Source: Tubiluchus corallicola (lineage: Eukaryota > Priapulida > Priapulimorpha > Priapulimorphida > Tubiluchidae). Taken from it: a stretch of 45,000 nucleotides of DNA. This document shows, one piece after another, positions 10,891 through 22,385 of this stretch (positions are counted from its first letter, which is position 1; each line of letters starts with the position of its first letter). A program made the position numbers and the translations under genes. The stretch lies in contig JAQGDQ010001004.1 of the NCBI GenBank assembly GCA_030141605.1, positions 1 to 45,000 on the forward strand. Reading direction: 5' to 3'. The notes under the pieces were generated by a model. That model ran no database searches. It was not told where the DNA came from and saw nothing but the letters and a program-made list of their open reading frames with translations.

Positions 10891-13800
10891 AGATAAAAGT
10901 ACCGGATTTTAATCACAAATGATATTGAGCAGAATCATAGTATGACGTTAAGTATTGAAAGTTATAGCTATTCCTATGAACAACATGCTTCAAATGAGCT
11001 GTGCCACTAGGTACTAACAGATTATTAACTGAAATTACCCAAATTTAATCTCCTTTGCCAAAAGAGCGCTTATCATGTCAAATCATTATCATGTCTTATC
11101 ATTGGTGCACACAGGGAGAGGTGCCAGAACAAGAGCAAGAAAATAAATTTTGAAAAATTCGGAAAAGTTTATTAAAAGACTGAAAATAACATGAAAGATT
11201 TTAACATGAAAGATTTTGTGCGAAATATCTCAAATCCAATGTGTAAACACAGATTCGTGTGTAACAACCCTGATTGTTTGAACAAATGCTATTGCAAATG
11301 TTTGACATAATAACTCTTTAGACCCGCGGTAAATTATGTCACGGGTTGTTGTGAAATACTAAACACGAATGAATAGTTTCCTGCATGTTTGTGAAGTAAT
11401 GAAATGTATTTCGAAAAATTCACACTTGTGCAAATACGTCAAACCTGGAAAAAGATGCCAAGATAAGAGTTAGGAACAACGATAGATTATAAATTAAATG
11501 GATTCATAATTTTTATTACTGAACGTATGAACTATTGTGGAGCTTGTAAAAGAATACTCTACGAAGAGTTTACTCTTACAAACATGGCAGGGCTAAAAAT
11601 ACAAAAACTGTTTGTTCCTGAAAGCTTGAAATAGGCACTCATGGTGTAGTGTAATTATTCGTTTACTTGGACAAGCAAAAGTTTGAAAAATTAAGTTTAT
11701 TTTAGCACCCCAAAAACAATAAGTTTTAACAACTGTGTACATAATTCTAAGTTTTTCCAAATTGACTTTTTGCATTTTGCAATAACTGACTCTATGTGAG
11801 CAACTAGAATTTAGTCACTCGTGACAGTTTAGTGGCTCATCTTACCTGTTAAAAACAAAACCTTATGAAATAAACTTTCATGCCTTCAATTTCAATGAAA
11901 CACAGAAAAGTAACAATCAGTATTCAACTAAATGATATAATGAAATAAGTTCTGTTGCTTTCTTCATTTTCAGTGTTTGTATATTTTTTTGCAAACCAAT
12001 GGATAAAAGATTTGCTTCAATGCCACTCTTTAGCTGAGGCTATTATTAACACGCCTAAGCAATTTTTCTTGCACCTGGGCGTGCATTCACAGAAAGTAAC
12101 AGCAACCATGGCAGCTAGCGTTGAACAGTTTTTTAAGCATATTTGATGTTTCAGTTGCGTAATATCCTTTCTGAAAACCTTATTAGCAATAGAATGCAAG
12201 TTCTTACATTTGACACTGATGACAATGAAATTAATTTGAATGATAATTCATCTGACATTGCATGGAGAATATAAAGTCTGTTTACCTATAATTAGTATGC
12301 GTTTATTTGTGTTATGCTAAAAAATTGCTAGCATTACAATAAAATTGCGATATTTTTTAATTGAAATTAACTTACAGCTAGTAACTGGCAGTTGCAGTTA
12401 TCGGAAAGACGGTGACAGTAACCTGTTAGATGCGTGTTAGATGCTGATAGATAAATTAATGTAGAAAAATGCAACACAGACATGCTGTACCTATGTTCAA
12501 AGTCAAGAGACTTAATATTTCTGACTCCTTGAAATTAATTTCGTTTAAAAATAGCTGCTGTTTTGCAAGTTTCTGTTTATAAAAAGTGCAATCAGTTTAT
12601 CTGTTTATTAGACATTAGTTGTGACTGTCATGTTGTTTAGTTTACTTTAGTTTTGTTTAGACGGTTGTTATCCAGTGTGAGCTGTTGTCCTGAATGTTGA
12701 TGACAACGCTTACGATACAGTGGGGGTGGAGCGAAAGACCAACGTGTTTGACGTCAGCTGTAGTGCTAGAAATAAGTAAACTGTCATATTGTGTTTCCAC
12801 CATTGCAAAATTCTTAGCAAGTAAACAAATTCAGTACTAAATTAACCAGCAAATAAATAAATGTGCACTATACTAGCTGGGGATGTACGCTGATACTTCT
12901 ACAGCGCACCTGCCCATTGTTATAATCAGCTGCGTCTAGGGAAGGGCAGACCCACCTGTAGCAAGAGGTTAAATTCCAGTACAATTTTCATAACACCTTC
13001 GTGACTCTATACAGCTGTTAATTTCCAAGCTCACAGTGATTTGAAGAGGCTTTTTACAAATTCTTGTGCACAAAAGAATGTTCTACAGTCTATATGTTGA
13101 TCAGGTTTAGGTACAAGCTATCATTTGGATATTAGAAGGCTTTGAAACGAAAATTCTGTGGAAATTCTTCAAACCTTATTTGTCATCCTTTAATTTCACC
13201 ATTGAGTCTAATTATTTTATTTTATTTACAGTAATAGAAAGTCTCTTTCAGAAAATATGAAGTTTTGCACTAGTAGTTCATGCAATTAAGCTGTTATGTG
13301 TATTTTTGTACGGAGTTGTCAAAACTTCACAAATATTTGTAGTCGTGAAGGAATTAAATTTCAAAGAAGATCACGATTTTTAGAAGTCCACATCTAAAGT
13401 GTTTTTGTGTTCATTTTGACTAATGTTTATTTACGTGATATAGGATGTTTTGAAACTTTCTCCTCTTATCCAAACGGCAATTATTAACAGGCAGTCTCAG
13501 GTTTAAATATCATAGCATACAAAAATTTTGAAAAGCTATTAAACTAGCAACCCAAAACTAAAAACTTAAACGTGATTATAGTCCTTTCAATTTTATCAAC
13601 AGAAACTTTACTTGAAACAGAAACGGTAGAATGCACTAGTGCACTAATACACCAAGGCGTTGTATTATTACAAGCATTAAGTTAACTTCCAACAGAAAAA
13701 ACAGAACATTCCACTGTTTTGTCCCAATCAGCTCAAATAGAGCTGCTTTTTGTCTTCTGTCACTTAGTGAGATAATGGAATAAGTGAGAGGTGATGTAAG

Positions 13801-14580
13801 GAGTAGCTAGTAATAAAGATTACGCATTACAAAAACTTACAACTAAAAGGATGGGTGGCTGCTAGAAAAATTCAGCCTTAAGAATCAGTATAGAAAGTCT
13901 TTGAGTGATAACTATAGAGTAATACTTGCATATTACCAAGATAATATTGATTCTATAAAATATTCTTCAGTTTTTCTTTATTTTTTTAGTACATTTTGAG
14001 GGCATTTTTTTTGTTCTGCTTTTCTTTTTCAAAAAATTTTATTACAGGTAGGCCATAATTATTTAATTAATTGTAAATTTGATTTTAATTTTTGGTTTTT
14101 CATGAAGTTTTGTAAAGAAGTTTGTATGTAATTATTTAAATAATTAATTATAAACTTTGCAAAATCTCTTGACACTAACTTTGTATCATGTATTGCATAT
14201 GAGTTATTGTAATGCAAGAAAAATTGGTTCATTTCCTTACATCTGATATTGTAAATGTACTTACTAAATGGCTGCTACTCCTCAACCCTTAGTCTCCCAA
14301 GTGCAGCCAACTGAGTGTTGCTAAGCTGTGCTCTGCAAACACACAGTTCTCCTCTTTTACATGTATACAAACGAGTATATACGAACACATAACACAAGGA
14401 TTTCTTAAAACAATTTTGTTATGTTTATAAGTAGTTGTGCTGTTTTAAGTTGAACGTTATTTAGATGTTTAAACTTAAATTATTGTAAATAGGAGGGTTT
14501 ATATTTAGTAGATTTTTTTAAAAAACTTAAAATATTTTTTGTCAAAATTTTACCGGAAAGATTTTGGATGTTTCCTCTCC
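10891..14580. other. Long non-coding stretch
   Basis: About 3.7 kb without a supportable gene. It has a 15-bp doubled AACATGAAAGATTTT near 11190-11220, a GTGGCTCATCTTACCTG word at about 11830 recalling the 8.69 and 24.25 kb repeats, and AT-rich runs near 13960-14160. Open frames here are short, with no family resemblance. Confidence 0.4.
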
Positions 14581-14669
14581 TTATTAGTAAACAGTCTCAC
14601 ATTTTTGGTCTTACCGAAGTTGCAACATAATTATTACTTGAGGTAGTATTTTTCTGTGCACCTGCATGT

Positions 14670-14902
14670 GTAAGCAAACAGGTACCAAGCGTCAGTTGGC
14701 TGTGACGAATGATGACTATGCAATGGGTGCTCTTGTTGTGGCACACTCTCTCAAGCAAACAGGTATGATGCATAAGTTGATTGTGATGAACAATGACTAT
14801 GCAACGTGTGCACTTGTTGTGGCACACTCTCTCAAGCAAACAGGTACCAAGCACCAGTTGGTTGTGATGAACAAAGACTATGCAATGGGTGCTCTTGTTG
14901 TG
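14670..14902 (+). pseudogene. Tandemly reiterated glycogenin (GT8) N-terminal fragment, 81-bp units
   Basis: Units begin at 14708, 14789 and 14870, exactly 81 bp (27 codons) apart, preceded by a partial unit from about 14670. The third unit stops after 11 codons. Each reads in one frame as NDDYAMGALVVAHSLKQTG followed by a TKHQLVVM-type end. This matches the N-terminus of glycogenin, the self-glucosylating primer of glycogen synthesis, where N-D-x-Y-x-x-G-A-L-V, S-L-K and L-V-V lie in the first strand-helix of the GT8 fold. No stop interrupts the units, and several changes are amino-acid altering. No DxD motif, manganese site or glucosylated tyrosine region is present, and the flanks show no adjacent glycogenin exon, so it cannot make an enzyme. 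It is probably an exon fragment amplified as a minisatellite; a repeated exon of a larger gene is the alternative. Confidence 0.65.
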
Positions 14903-14954
14903 TTCTGTTTTACAAACATTGCAAATAAGATTATAATAAAGTGCAGAGTTCGTG

Positions 14955-15060
14955 AAAGAAGAAATACCTGACTGTGTAAACATAGATTCTTCATCCCAGG
15001 GCATTTCGATCAACTTGAGAGATTTCACAAAGATTTAACATTCCTACAAAGGCAGCTTTC
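14955..15060 (+). repeat. Dispersed AAGAAATATCTGACTGTGTAAAC family, copy 3
   Basis: GAAGAAATACCTGACTGTGT and AACTTGAGAGATTTCACAAA match the 9.6 kb copy. It sits between the glycogenin-like units and the 28-bp array. Confidence 0.55.
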
Positions 15061-15065
15061 CCATC

Positions 15066-15320
15066 TTCAGTCCTTCCTAATAGCTCTCTCACCTTCAGTC
15101 CTTCCTAATAGCTCTCCCACATTCGGTCCTTCCTAATAACTCTCTCACCTTCTGTCCTTCCTAGTAGCTCTCCCATTTTCAGTCCTTCCTAATAGCTCTC
15201 CCACCTTCTGTTCTTCCTAGTAGCTCTCCCATTTTCAGTCGTTCCTAATAGCTCTCCCATCTTCAATCCTTCCTAATAGCTCTCCCATCTTCAGTCCTTC
15301 CTAGTAGCTCTCCCATCTTC
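15066..15320 (+). repeat. 28-bp pyrimidine-rich minisatellite, nine units
   Basis: Units of the type TTCAGTCCTTCCTAATAGCT + CTCCCATC start at 15066 and recur every 28 bp (15094, 15122, 15150, 15178, 15206, 15234, 15262, 15290). Variation alternates between AATAG and AGTAG and between CACC and CATC/CATT. The strand is strongly pyrimidine-biased. Confidence 0.9.
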
Positions 15321-15329
15321 CCAAAAAAA

Positions 15330-15550
15330 CTGCAAAAGTTATACCTCTTATTTCTAGAGAATGGGAACGTTTCGTCTGCAGTGCCAGTAACGGCTAGATA
15401 GCTCGTTCAAAAGTCATGTGTGTTTTATAGTCATATTTAGTTCTTGCGGGAGGGCCACAGCGTCCCGTGACATGCGTTTTCCTGGACACAATCACGCAAA
15501 TTTTGCAGAAAACTGCTCAAACAGCCTACAGGAAAACTTAATTTGTGCAA
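15330..15550 (+). repeat. GC-richer dispersed repeat, older copy
   Basis: Aligns with 24555-24780: TGCAAAAGTTATAC, AGATAGCYCGTTCA, GAGGGCCACRGYGTCCCG, GCGTTTTCCYGGAC and CAAACAGCCTRC occur in the same order and spacing. This copy has lost many CpG sites (CCCGTGACATGCG against CCCGCAACGGGCG), as expected for an older, decayed copy. Confidence 0.7.
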
Positions 15551-15629
15551 CTGTTTGGCCATGTTGCCTAATAGCCTCGCATAAAGAGGACAAAATGGTC
15601 CATAAAATGTTGGGGGTTTTTTGAGAGAG

Positions 15630-15735
15630 ATGTCCACTAGACGCAAGAATGTTCTTTCCGGCGAAACAATAGTCACACATGGAGTCCCCCAGGGATCTAT
15701 TTTGGAACCTCTGTTGTTTTTAATATACATTTACT
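15630..15735 (+). pseudogene. Non-LTR retrotransposon reverse transcriptase fragment
   Basis: One plus frame from about 15640 reads RRKNVLSGETIVTHGVPQGS, then ILEPLLFLIYIY and a stop. The GVPQGSILEPLLFLIYI core is the conserved motif of LINE reverse transcriptases (usually GVPQGSILGPLLFLIYINDL), which lies just before the palm. Everything else of the element is missing or unreadable, and a stop replaces the NDL part. It is a dead fragment of about 100 bp abutting the GC-richer repeat. The LINE clade cannot be fixed from so little. Confidence 0.75.
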
Positions 15736-17390
15736 AACTTACAAAATAGAATTACTGATTTCAAATTCAATTTTTTTGTCTCTCTCAATTGCTTACAAAG
15801 TATATGAAATTAAAGTCTGTAAATTCAATTAACAAAAATTGAGACAGGGTGGCGAAGGGCCAGGGGGTCATCAAGCAGCCACCCCCATACAAATATGTTA
15901 TATTACATACCACGGTTTTTTTAATTTAACAATAAGAATAGTTATGTCAATTATTTGTGTGTCTGAGGAGACAATAATTTATTTTTCTGCAAATAGCGTT
16001 AAATCATTACAGATATTTTGAAGTTTATGGTGAGCAAAATGAGCAAATTTATGCAACATAATATTATTTTTAGAAATACAGTTTCGTGAAATGCAGTGTC
16101 GATTAACCACTCATTATAAAATAAATTAAATAAACTGGAAAGAACAAAAATAAACAGAAACCATACGTTACAATAACCTATAGTAAGAAACAAAAATATG
16201 AGCAAAACAAAAGAAAAAACAAATCAGAATGTAATCAGAACTTAAGTTAACTTGATGAAACAACAATTTTCTTATAGCCTTGCTAATTAACTCATTGAAA
16301 CCAGCTAGTACTTGCATGCTTAGTATTTACCATATAATAATAATAATAATAATAATAATAACAGTGACAATAATAATAATGTTAAAAATATTAAATGTGA
16401 TGAAAATATAATACCAGAATGTCCTGTCAGGTCTGTTCACACATTATGTATGAATGCATTACGCACATGCAGATGCGGGTTAGTAGTAGTTTAGACATTG
16501 GAAAGCCTGTTGTGATTGAACATAAGCATAAAAGTTCTAGCTTACGCACATTCTTCAGTTTTATGATTTTCAATTTATCTTAAATGGGTGTTTAACAGAA
16601 ATCTTTGTTATTATGCTAATTTTAGTGAAGACTCAATTATTTTACTACTTTCACTAATAATATGTTGAATGTGTGATATCACTGAAAGGTTTGAATCGAT
16701 TGAGCCAGGTTGTGTCTTAATTGATTACATTGTTAAATTTAATGCAATGTTTTTTATTTTTTGGGAATTGCCATATTATTTTTGGCATAATTTACAGACA
16801 TTTGATTAGACCGCATCCAAATGTTAACTTTGTGTACAAAAATATATTTTCGAAAGACAATATCACTGGACATTCTGTTTCCAGAAAATTGTTTTTTCCA
16901 GAAACAGGAAAAACAGGGTTAGGGTTTCTGTAAAATGTCCCTGAGGTGAGTCAGTGACATTTTACCAATTGGCAGGAACATTCTAAATTATTATTTCTAA
17001 TTACACATGTCTTTACAGCAGGTAGGGGAAATGGTAAGTAATACAGATTTGCATGGAAGTTTTTTGGGACAAAATTTAACATCATTTTTTCTTCCGTTGA
17101 CTAACGTTTATGCAGGTGACGTCATGTAATGTCACCGTAGGATCAGCATTGTAGGAGTAATTCTAAACAAACAAAAAAATCCCTTCAGAGCGATATATGC
17201 ACAAAATTGGTGTAAACCAGTATAATTTTAGGACGATTTTCTGAAACCTACTTCAGGTTCCCCCTTTCTTGTCGTTTAATTCCCTAACATGGTAGGAGAG
17301 AATCTAGGTAAAATTTTGGGGTATGAAGAGACGGGTTGGTTACGCTGGGAACAAATCTAAATACTTAATAATTGATTTTACTTCATCATT
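15736..17390. other. Non-coding AT-rich stretch with (ATA)n
   Basis: A short trinucleotide run (about 16335-16382, mostly ATA/AAT, interrupted by CAGTGAC) is the only clear repeat. A small hairpin (TTTTTCC / GGAAAAA) lies near 16889-16910. I see no gene. Confidence 0.45.
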
Positions 17391-17394
17391 TGAT

Positions 17395-17900
17395 TGGGTT
17401 AGTTAGCCAGCCACTTATTATTTAAGCAGTTAGTCAATTAGTGAATAATTACTTGCTTCAGTGAGCGAGTAAAGAAATAAAAAGAAAACAAAAAATAAGA
17501 GAACAAATAACTTGTATAAGTAAACAAAAGCTTACTGACAAGAGAACATTTAACTGTCTGAGAGAGTGACATGATATGATACGATTATTTTATTACAAAC
17601 TATAGTTCAGTTTACAAAATACAACATCACACATTTACAACAAAATTGCTAAACAAATAAAAAAAGAAAATTAATTGCTAAATTACAGTTTAATATGCAC
17701 TAATCATGAATAAGTGTTTGACTGATTAATTGACAGGAAGACTAACTGACTTAATTACTGTTTCACCAAAAGATAAACTGGTTGATTGACTGAATGACCA
17801 ACTAACTACTCAACTAGAAATGAATTTAACTAATTAACTATCTAATTAACCAAATAAGTTACCAATGTATCATCCAATGTCTTTAATCGATGGATTAAAT
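17395..17900. repeat. Degenerate CTAA/TTGA-type simple sequence
   Basis: Four-base words such as ACTAACT, TTAACTAATTAACTATCTAA and GATTGACTGAATGACC recur through this stretch and again at 18760-18835, as expected for a decayed tetranucleotide repeat. Confidence 0.4.
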
Positions 17901-17939
17901 TAGCAACTTGACACAAAAAAATAAAACAAGCTGCAAACC

Positions 17940-18090
17940 CTCTATACTGCCAAACCTGCCATACTGCCAAATCCGCCACACTGTCGAACCTGCCATACCT
18001 GTAAACCCACTATACTGAAAAAACCTGTCAAACCTGCCATGCTGCCAAACATGTTAAACCTGCTAGCCCGCAATACTGACAAACCTGCTG
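17940..18090 (+). repeat. Degenerate 17-bp minisatellite, block 1
   Basis: Variants of CATACTGCCAAACCTGC repeat head to tail (CATACTGCCAAATCCGC, CACACTGTCGAACCTGC and so on). About eight to nine diverged units are readable. Confidence 0.65.
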
Positions 18091-18354
18091 TTTTGGATAT
18101 AAGCACGTGGTGCCTCCTGGTGTTTGTTTTTCCTATTTTAGACAGGTGAGCTAAGACAGGAAATAGGCCATTGGCCCCATTTCACAGTGAGGATATGAAA
18201 GAAGTGAGTCACCAGTATGCGGCAAAGTTTCATTTCTTTACATTTCGTCGTGTCATATTATTGTTAACTATCATTATACCAGTTACTTATTTTGACGTTG
18301 GTTTAGCAGAAATAATTTTTTTTCAGATAAAACGAAGTCCAACGCATGTCGCGT
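18091..18354. other. Unique spacer splitting the 17-bp minisatellite
   Basis: About 260 bp of non-repetitive sequence interrupts the array. It may be an insertion, but no terminal repeats or target duplication are evident. An open frame here runs into the second repeat block, so it is not supported as a gene. Confidence 0.35.
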
Positions 18355-18480
18355 ACAGCTGCCATACCCGCCATACTGCCAAACAAGCTAAACCTGCCAC
18401 ACTGACAAACCTGTCATACCCACCAAACCTGCCATAGTGCCAAAAATACCAAGGGTGCCATACCTGCCATACCACCAAGC
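18355..18480 (+). repeat. Degenerate 17-bp minisatellite, block 2
   Basis: The same GCCATACTGCCAAAC / CTGCCACACTGACAAACCTG words resume here and fade near 18480. Confidence 0.65.
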
Positions 18481-19029
18481 TTATCATATCACAAAGTTAA
18501 AACTAAATGATTGACTAACTATTCATATATATATAGATAATATATATATAATTATCTTTATTTGCCATTAAAATACATTGTTAATCACTGAATAAAAACT
18601 TTACAGAGATGGTCACTCAGTGTTAGTTAATAAAACCTTACACTGCTAAAGGCAAATGCGTCAGTGCAATCTAAACTACTGTGCTGTCATGGAAAGTAAC
18701 GATGAATAAAATCAAACTGGTTTACAAATATGCACAAAAAATGAAAAAAATATGAATGAATTAATTAATTAGCACAGGCGACCAACTGCCTAGCTTAGCT
18801 AACTAACTAATTAACAATCTTCACACAGTCACCTTTTTTGTACAGCACGAAGCCTCAAATCATTATATGTCCCCTGCTTTGCTTGTTGTGCTGCGTTTCG
18901 AAAAAAAAAGAATTAGTACGCCACTTACTGGCGCACTGGCACACACAGACGCTGCAAAATGGCGGACATTGAGAAAATTTGCCAGATGCTCTTTTTAACT
19001 TTTCAGTAAGTTTACAGTTAGATATTTCT

Positions 19030-20560
19030 TTGTTTTTGTTGCTACTTGCTAGACTGTGGCGCGATAAAAATATCGTTCTTTGCTAGCCCACAAACAAAAA
19101 TATTTCACGAAATATTAGTTAGTTTAAAAAAGTTGTTTTTTTATTAATAGGAGGTATGTTTCAACTTTTTTGCGTCAGTGTGTAGATAAAGGACGCAACT
19201 TACTATTGGATCCCTGCTTTCAGCGGTATTTCTAATTTGGGCGATCTGAGAGTGCCTTAAAGTTCCCTAAACTGTAATCAGGCCTTATATACAACCAAAC
19301 AATATTATTGTGTCATGATAGATCACAGTTCTACACGACCTATTTATGCAAAACAAAGTAAGTAATTTAAAACGATTGCTCATAAGATTAACACTTACCA
19401 TAAAACAAAGCGGCACAGCTATAAAGACAGAATTAGCTTGCTGATGCCTGACATAAACATTGTAAAGCAAATTCATACTCCATGCCATATTCCAGACAAA
19501 TCACGCGGATGACGTCACGAATGAACTTGAGCTACAGTAGCTGCTTACAACTTAAGGAGGCTTTAAATTCAATAAACACACAGGCGCTTTTTCACTTTTA
19601 CTGAAACAACGTTAATTTAAAACTTGCTTTATGAAATGCCACCATTCCATTTTTAAATCACCTTGCAGCCACAATCTGTTTATTAGACAAAATAGAAGCG
19701 TGACCACTTCTGTGGTTAAGTGCAAAGAATAAATTGTTTCATACAGAAACCAACATTTTCACTTTTCTAACAAAATCACACATTTTGCACTCAAAATCAA
19801 TATTATGCTTCACTAAAAGCTCTTCTATTTTCGCCTAGAGCACTGCTCACGCTTATAGCAAGACTGCAAAGCAAATGATTTGCTTGAGTTCTCTCGTCTT
19901 CACGCATCTGAAGGTTACGCCTATAAACTGACGAGTTGGAGTTGGTCACCATGACAGCCTTTTAACTCCGCCTCAGATTCATGCGCACTACAAATATAGT
20001 GCCAATAATGTTTGTTTGAACATGTTTAATAAACGCAAAGTTCTTCTTTAAGGACTTCTTTAAGCTTGCTCGCACATCCCATTTTTTATTCAAACTGTAA
20101 AATACTTCGTATGTGTTTATTAATTGCACATAATTTCGATTGAAATTGTAATACAACAATCGGGCATTACAAAAACTAGAATGGACATGTATGTCGTGAA
20201 AAGCTGTTCAGGTTTGTTCATTACACTCACATTTATGCAACTCTGGTATGTTCTTATGAAAATAAATGGCCTTGAATTGGATTATAATTGTCAATGTCAA
20301 TTTTCAAATTTGTGTTCCTTTTTTACGTTACGAAAAGCTCTTCAAAGTTGCACATTACAACCCAGTCAAAAAGTAACCAAAATAAATCCATTAAAATTGC
20401 GGATTTTAATAATCAACACTTCTGATCAGAATTGAATTTTTAATTTTAAAAATTGTTCCGTGACGTGGACCATTTTATGGCATGTTAGTAATAGAGCTAC
20501 AGCTGATTTCTGCAAACAAACATGTTTTTCACCCAAATTTGGTAAAATGCATCTCCTTCA
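19030..20560 (+). repeat. Long dispersed repeat, copy B, first part
   Basis: This is the partner of 5890-7400, in the same orientation and order. It has its own insertion of about 175 bp at 19450-19625 between AGAATTAGCTTGCTGATG and the CCATTCCATTTTTAAATCAC block. The match fades beyond 20560. Confidence 0.75.
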
Positions 20561-20579
20561 TATAACGCTTTCATATGCC

Positions 20580-20645
20580 GTTTGGCGAACTTTTGGCAAT
20601 TGTTTGGCGATTGTTTGGCGAACTTTTGGCGATTGTTTGTTGTGT
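20580..20645 (+). repeat. 11-bp tandem repeat with 33-bp superperiod
   Basis: GTTTGGCGAAC, TTTTGGCAATT and GTTTGGCGATT follow each other from 20580 and the trio restarts at 20613. It begins exactly where copy B stops matching copy A. Confidence 0.75.
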
Positions 20646-21560
20646 AATGCAGAAATCTTTGCAGAAAGAAAACGAACTTTAAAACTAAATTATATTTAAT
20701 CTTAAATTTTAATTATATTAAAATTAAATTTCCCACATTAATAAAACAGATCCCTACGTTAAAAAAACGTAATCAATTTGGTCGATACTCTAAGAGGGAA
20801 AAACATGAGCAAAATATTTTTGAAAATCTATCAAGAACAAGTGAGGCACTTCCTTGAAAAAAATAACTAAGACACAAAAGTGTGTCAGACAAATAGCTGT
20901 GTGTAAAGTCAAGTTGACAGACATTATCAATGTGACTTTGTCACAATGATGCTGCGTTTGCTTTTTGATAGTCAGATGGTTTCTACCTTGGCAAAACTAG
21001 GAAGCTAAAACACGGATTTTGGCATTATGAATTTTATCAGAATTAAACACTTCCGTGCTGTGGCGCCACCTGCCCATAATCATTAACATTAAATTAAACT
21101 AAGCAAGCAGGTTGGCAGTTAATGCCCAGTGTTTGACAAGGATGGATCTGTAAAATATTCGACGACAAGAAATCACATATTAAACGTTAAAATTCAATTT
21201 AAGCTACATATTGAATTTGTCTGAAGTTTTTGTTCATGATAGTTTATAGGCAAAACAGATGTAATGGTGTATCATCCAGCTGAACAACTAGTGAATCCAT
21301 ATTATATTGTAAGATCAATAAAAGAAAATGATCACAGTGGAATTTATTGTGAGATGGATAATTTCTATACAGGTGAACATACTGGAACTCACATAGATAC
21401 TCCATGACACTCAATATGTTAATCACGGGATGTTAATGATCTGAGTTTAGACTAACTGACTGGAGAAGCTGTGACTGAAGACATTACTACTAAAATATAG
21501 AGAAATAGGGTAAAATACCTATTGCTAAAATACCTCGAAACACTGAATATGTATGATGTG
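20646..21560. other. Non-coding stretch
   Basis: AT-rich sequence without recognisable exon or repeat, apart from a GTGGCGCCAC palindrome near 21061. Confidence 0.4.
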
Positions 21561-21566
21561 CCTGCT

Positions 21567-21627
21567 TATGAGCAGATATGAGCAGTAGACTATGAGCAGA
21601 CATGAGCAGTAGACTATGAGCAGACAT
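21567..21627 (+). repeat. 24-bp tandem repeat, 2.5 units
   Basis: TATGAGCAGATATGAGCAGT+AGAC at 21567 repeats at 21591 with one change, then partly at 21615. Confidence 0.8.
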
Positions 21628-22150
21628 TGTTGTTTGAGGTACGCAAGACTGGGCTTGATGCAATTAAAACTGTCTTTGAAAATTTTGCCAATCTTCATTA
21701 ATTACCCTGAAGCGAAGGTCTTTTCAATACCAATGAGATTTATAGCACCAGGTAGAGATTTAACAATTACTGGAAGCGTATCTAAGTTTGTTATAAGCTT
21801 TACTGTTTTAATATGAAGCATCACAGTTTATGTTTTCCATGTTAACTGAAACTAATATCAACTACAGAATCAGTCCCAGCACTGGCTAACAAACTAAATA
21901 TAGATATTAACAAATTATAACATAAAATGCCGAATACCGAACCATTCGTGAGGCGCTGTCTGTACAAAGGAGGACTGATTAATTGTAAATCTTGTTATGT
22001 ATTTGAATTGATCACAAAACGACAATCACACAGCCCTACAAAAATGCGATTTTAACCTTCAACAATTTTCTCCAGAATTCGCATTAGAAACTTGTAATCC
22101 CGGCAAAACGCTGAATTGCATCAAGACCTCTTAAGACACGCTCCCAAGGG

Positions 22151-22335
22151 AGTTGTTGTTGTTGTCGTTGTTGTTTATCTTGTTGCAGTTGATATTGTTA
22201 TTGTGGTTATTGTTGATGTTGTTGTTGTTCTTTTGTTGATGTTGTTGTTGTTGTCGTCGTCGTTTTCATCGTCGTTGTTGTTCTTACTGTTGCTATTGTT
22301 GCTGTTGCTGCTGCTGATGATGATGGTGACTGTGA
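22151..22335 (+). repeat. Imperfect (GTT)n trinucleotide array
   Basis: GTT/GTC/GAT/GCT triplets in constant phase for about 180 bp. The Val/Leu-rich frame it creates (22116-22385) is an artefact of the repeat. Confidence 0.85.
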
Positions 22336-22385
22336 TCATGACGATAATTATGATGATGTCACATTTGGTGTTGTGGTTTTTCTAA

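Noticed and set aside
14597-15028. 143-codon minus-strand frame with His/Cys repeats
   Set aside because: Antisense shadow of the glycogenin-like 81-bp units; it matches no family, whereas the plus frame does.
15437-15730. 97-codon minus frame
   Set aside because: Antisense to the LINE fragment and the GC-richer repeat; the plus strand has the real motif.
16912-16930. Telomere-like GGGTTAGGGTTT
   Set aside because: Fewer than two full units; expected by chance in a window of this size.
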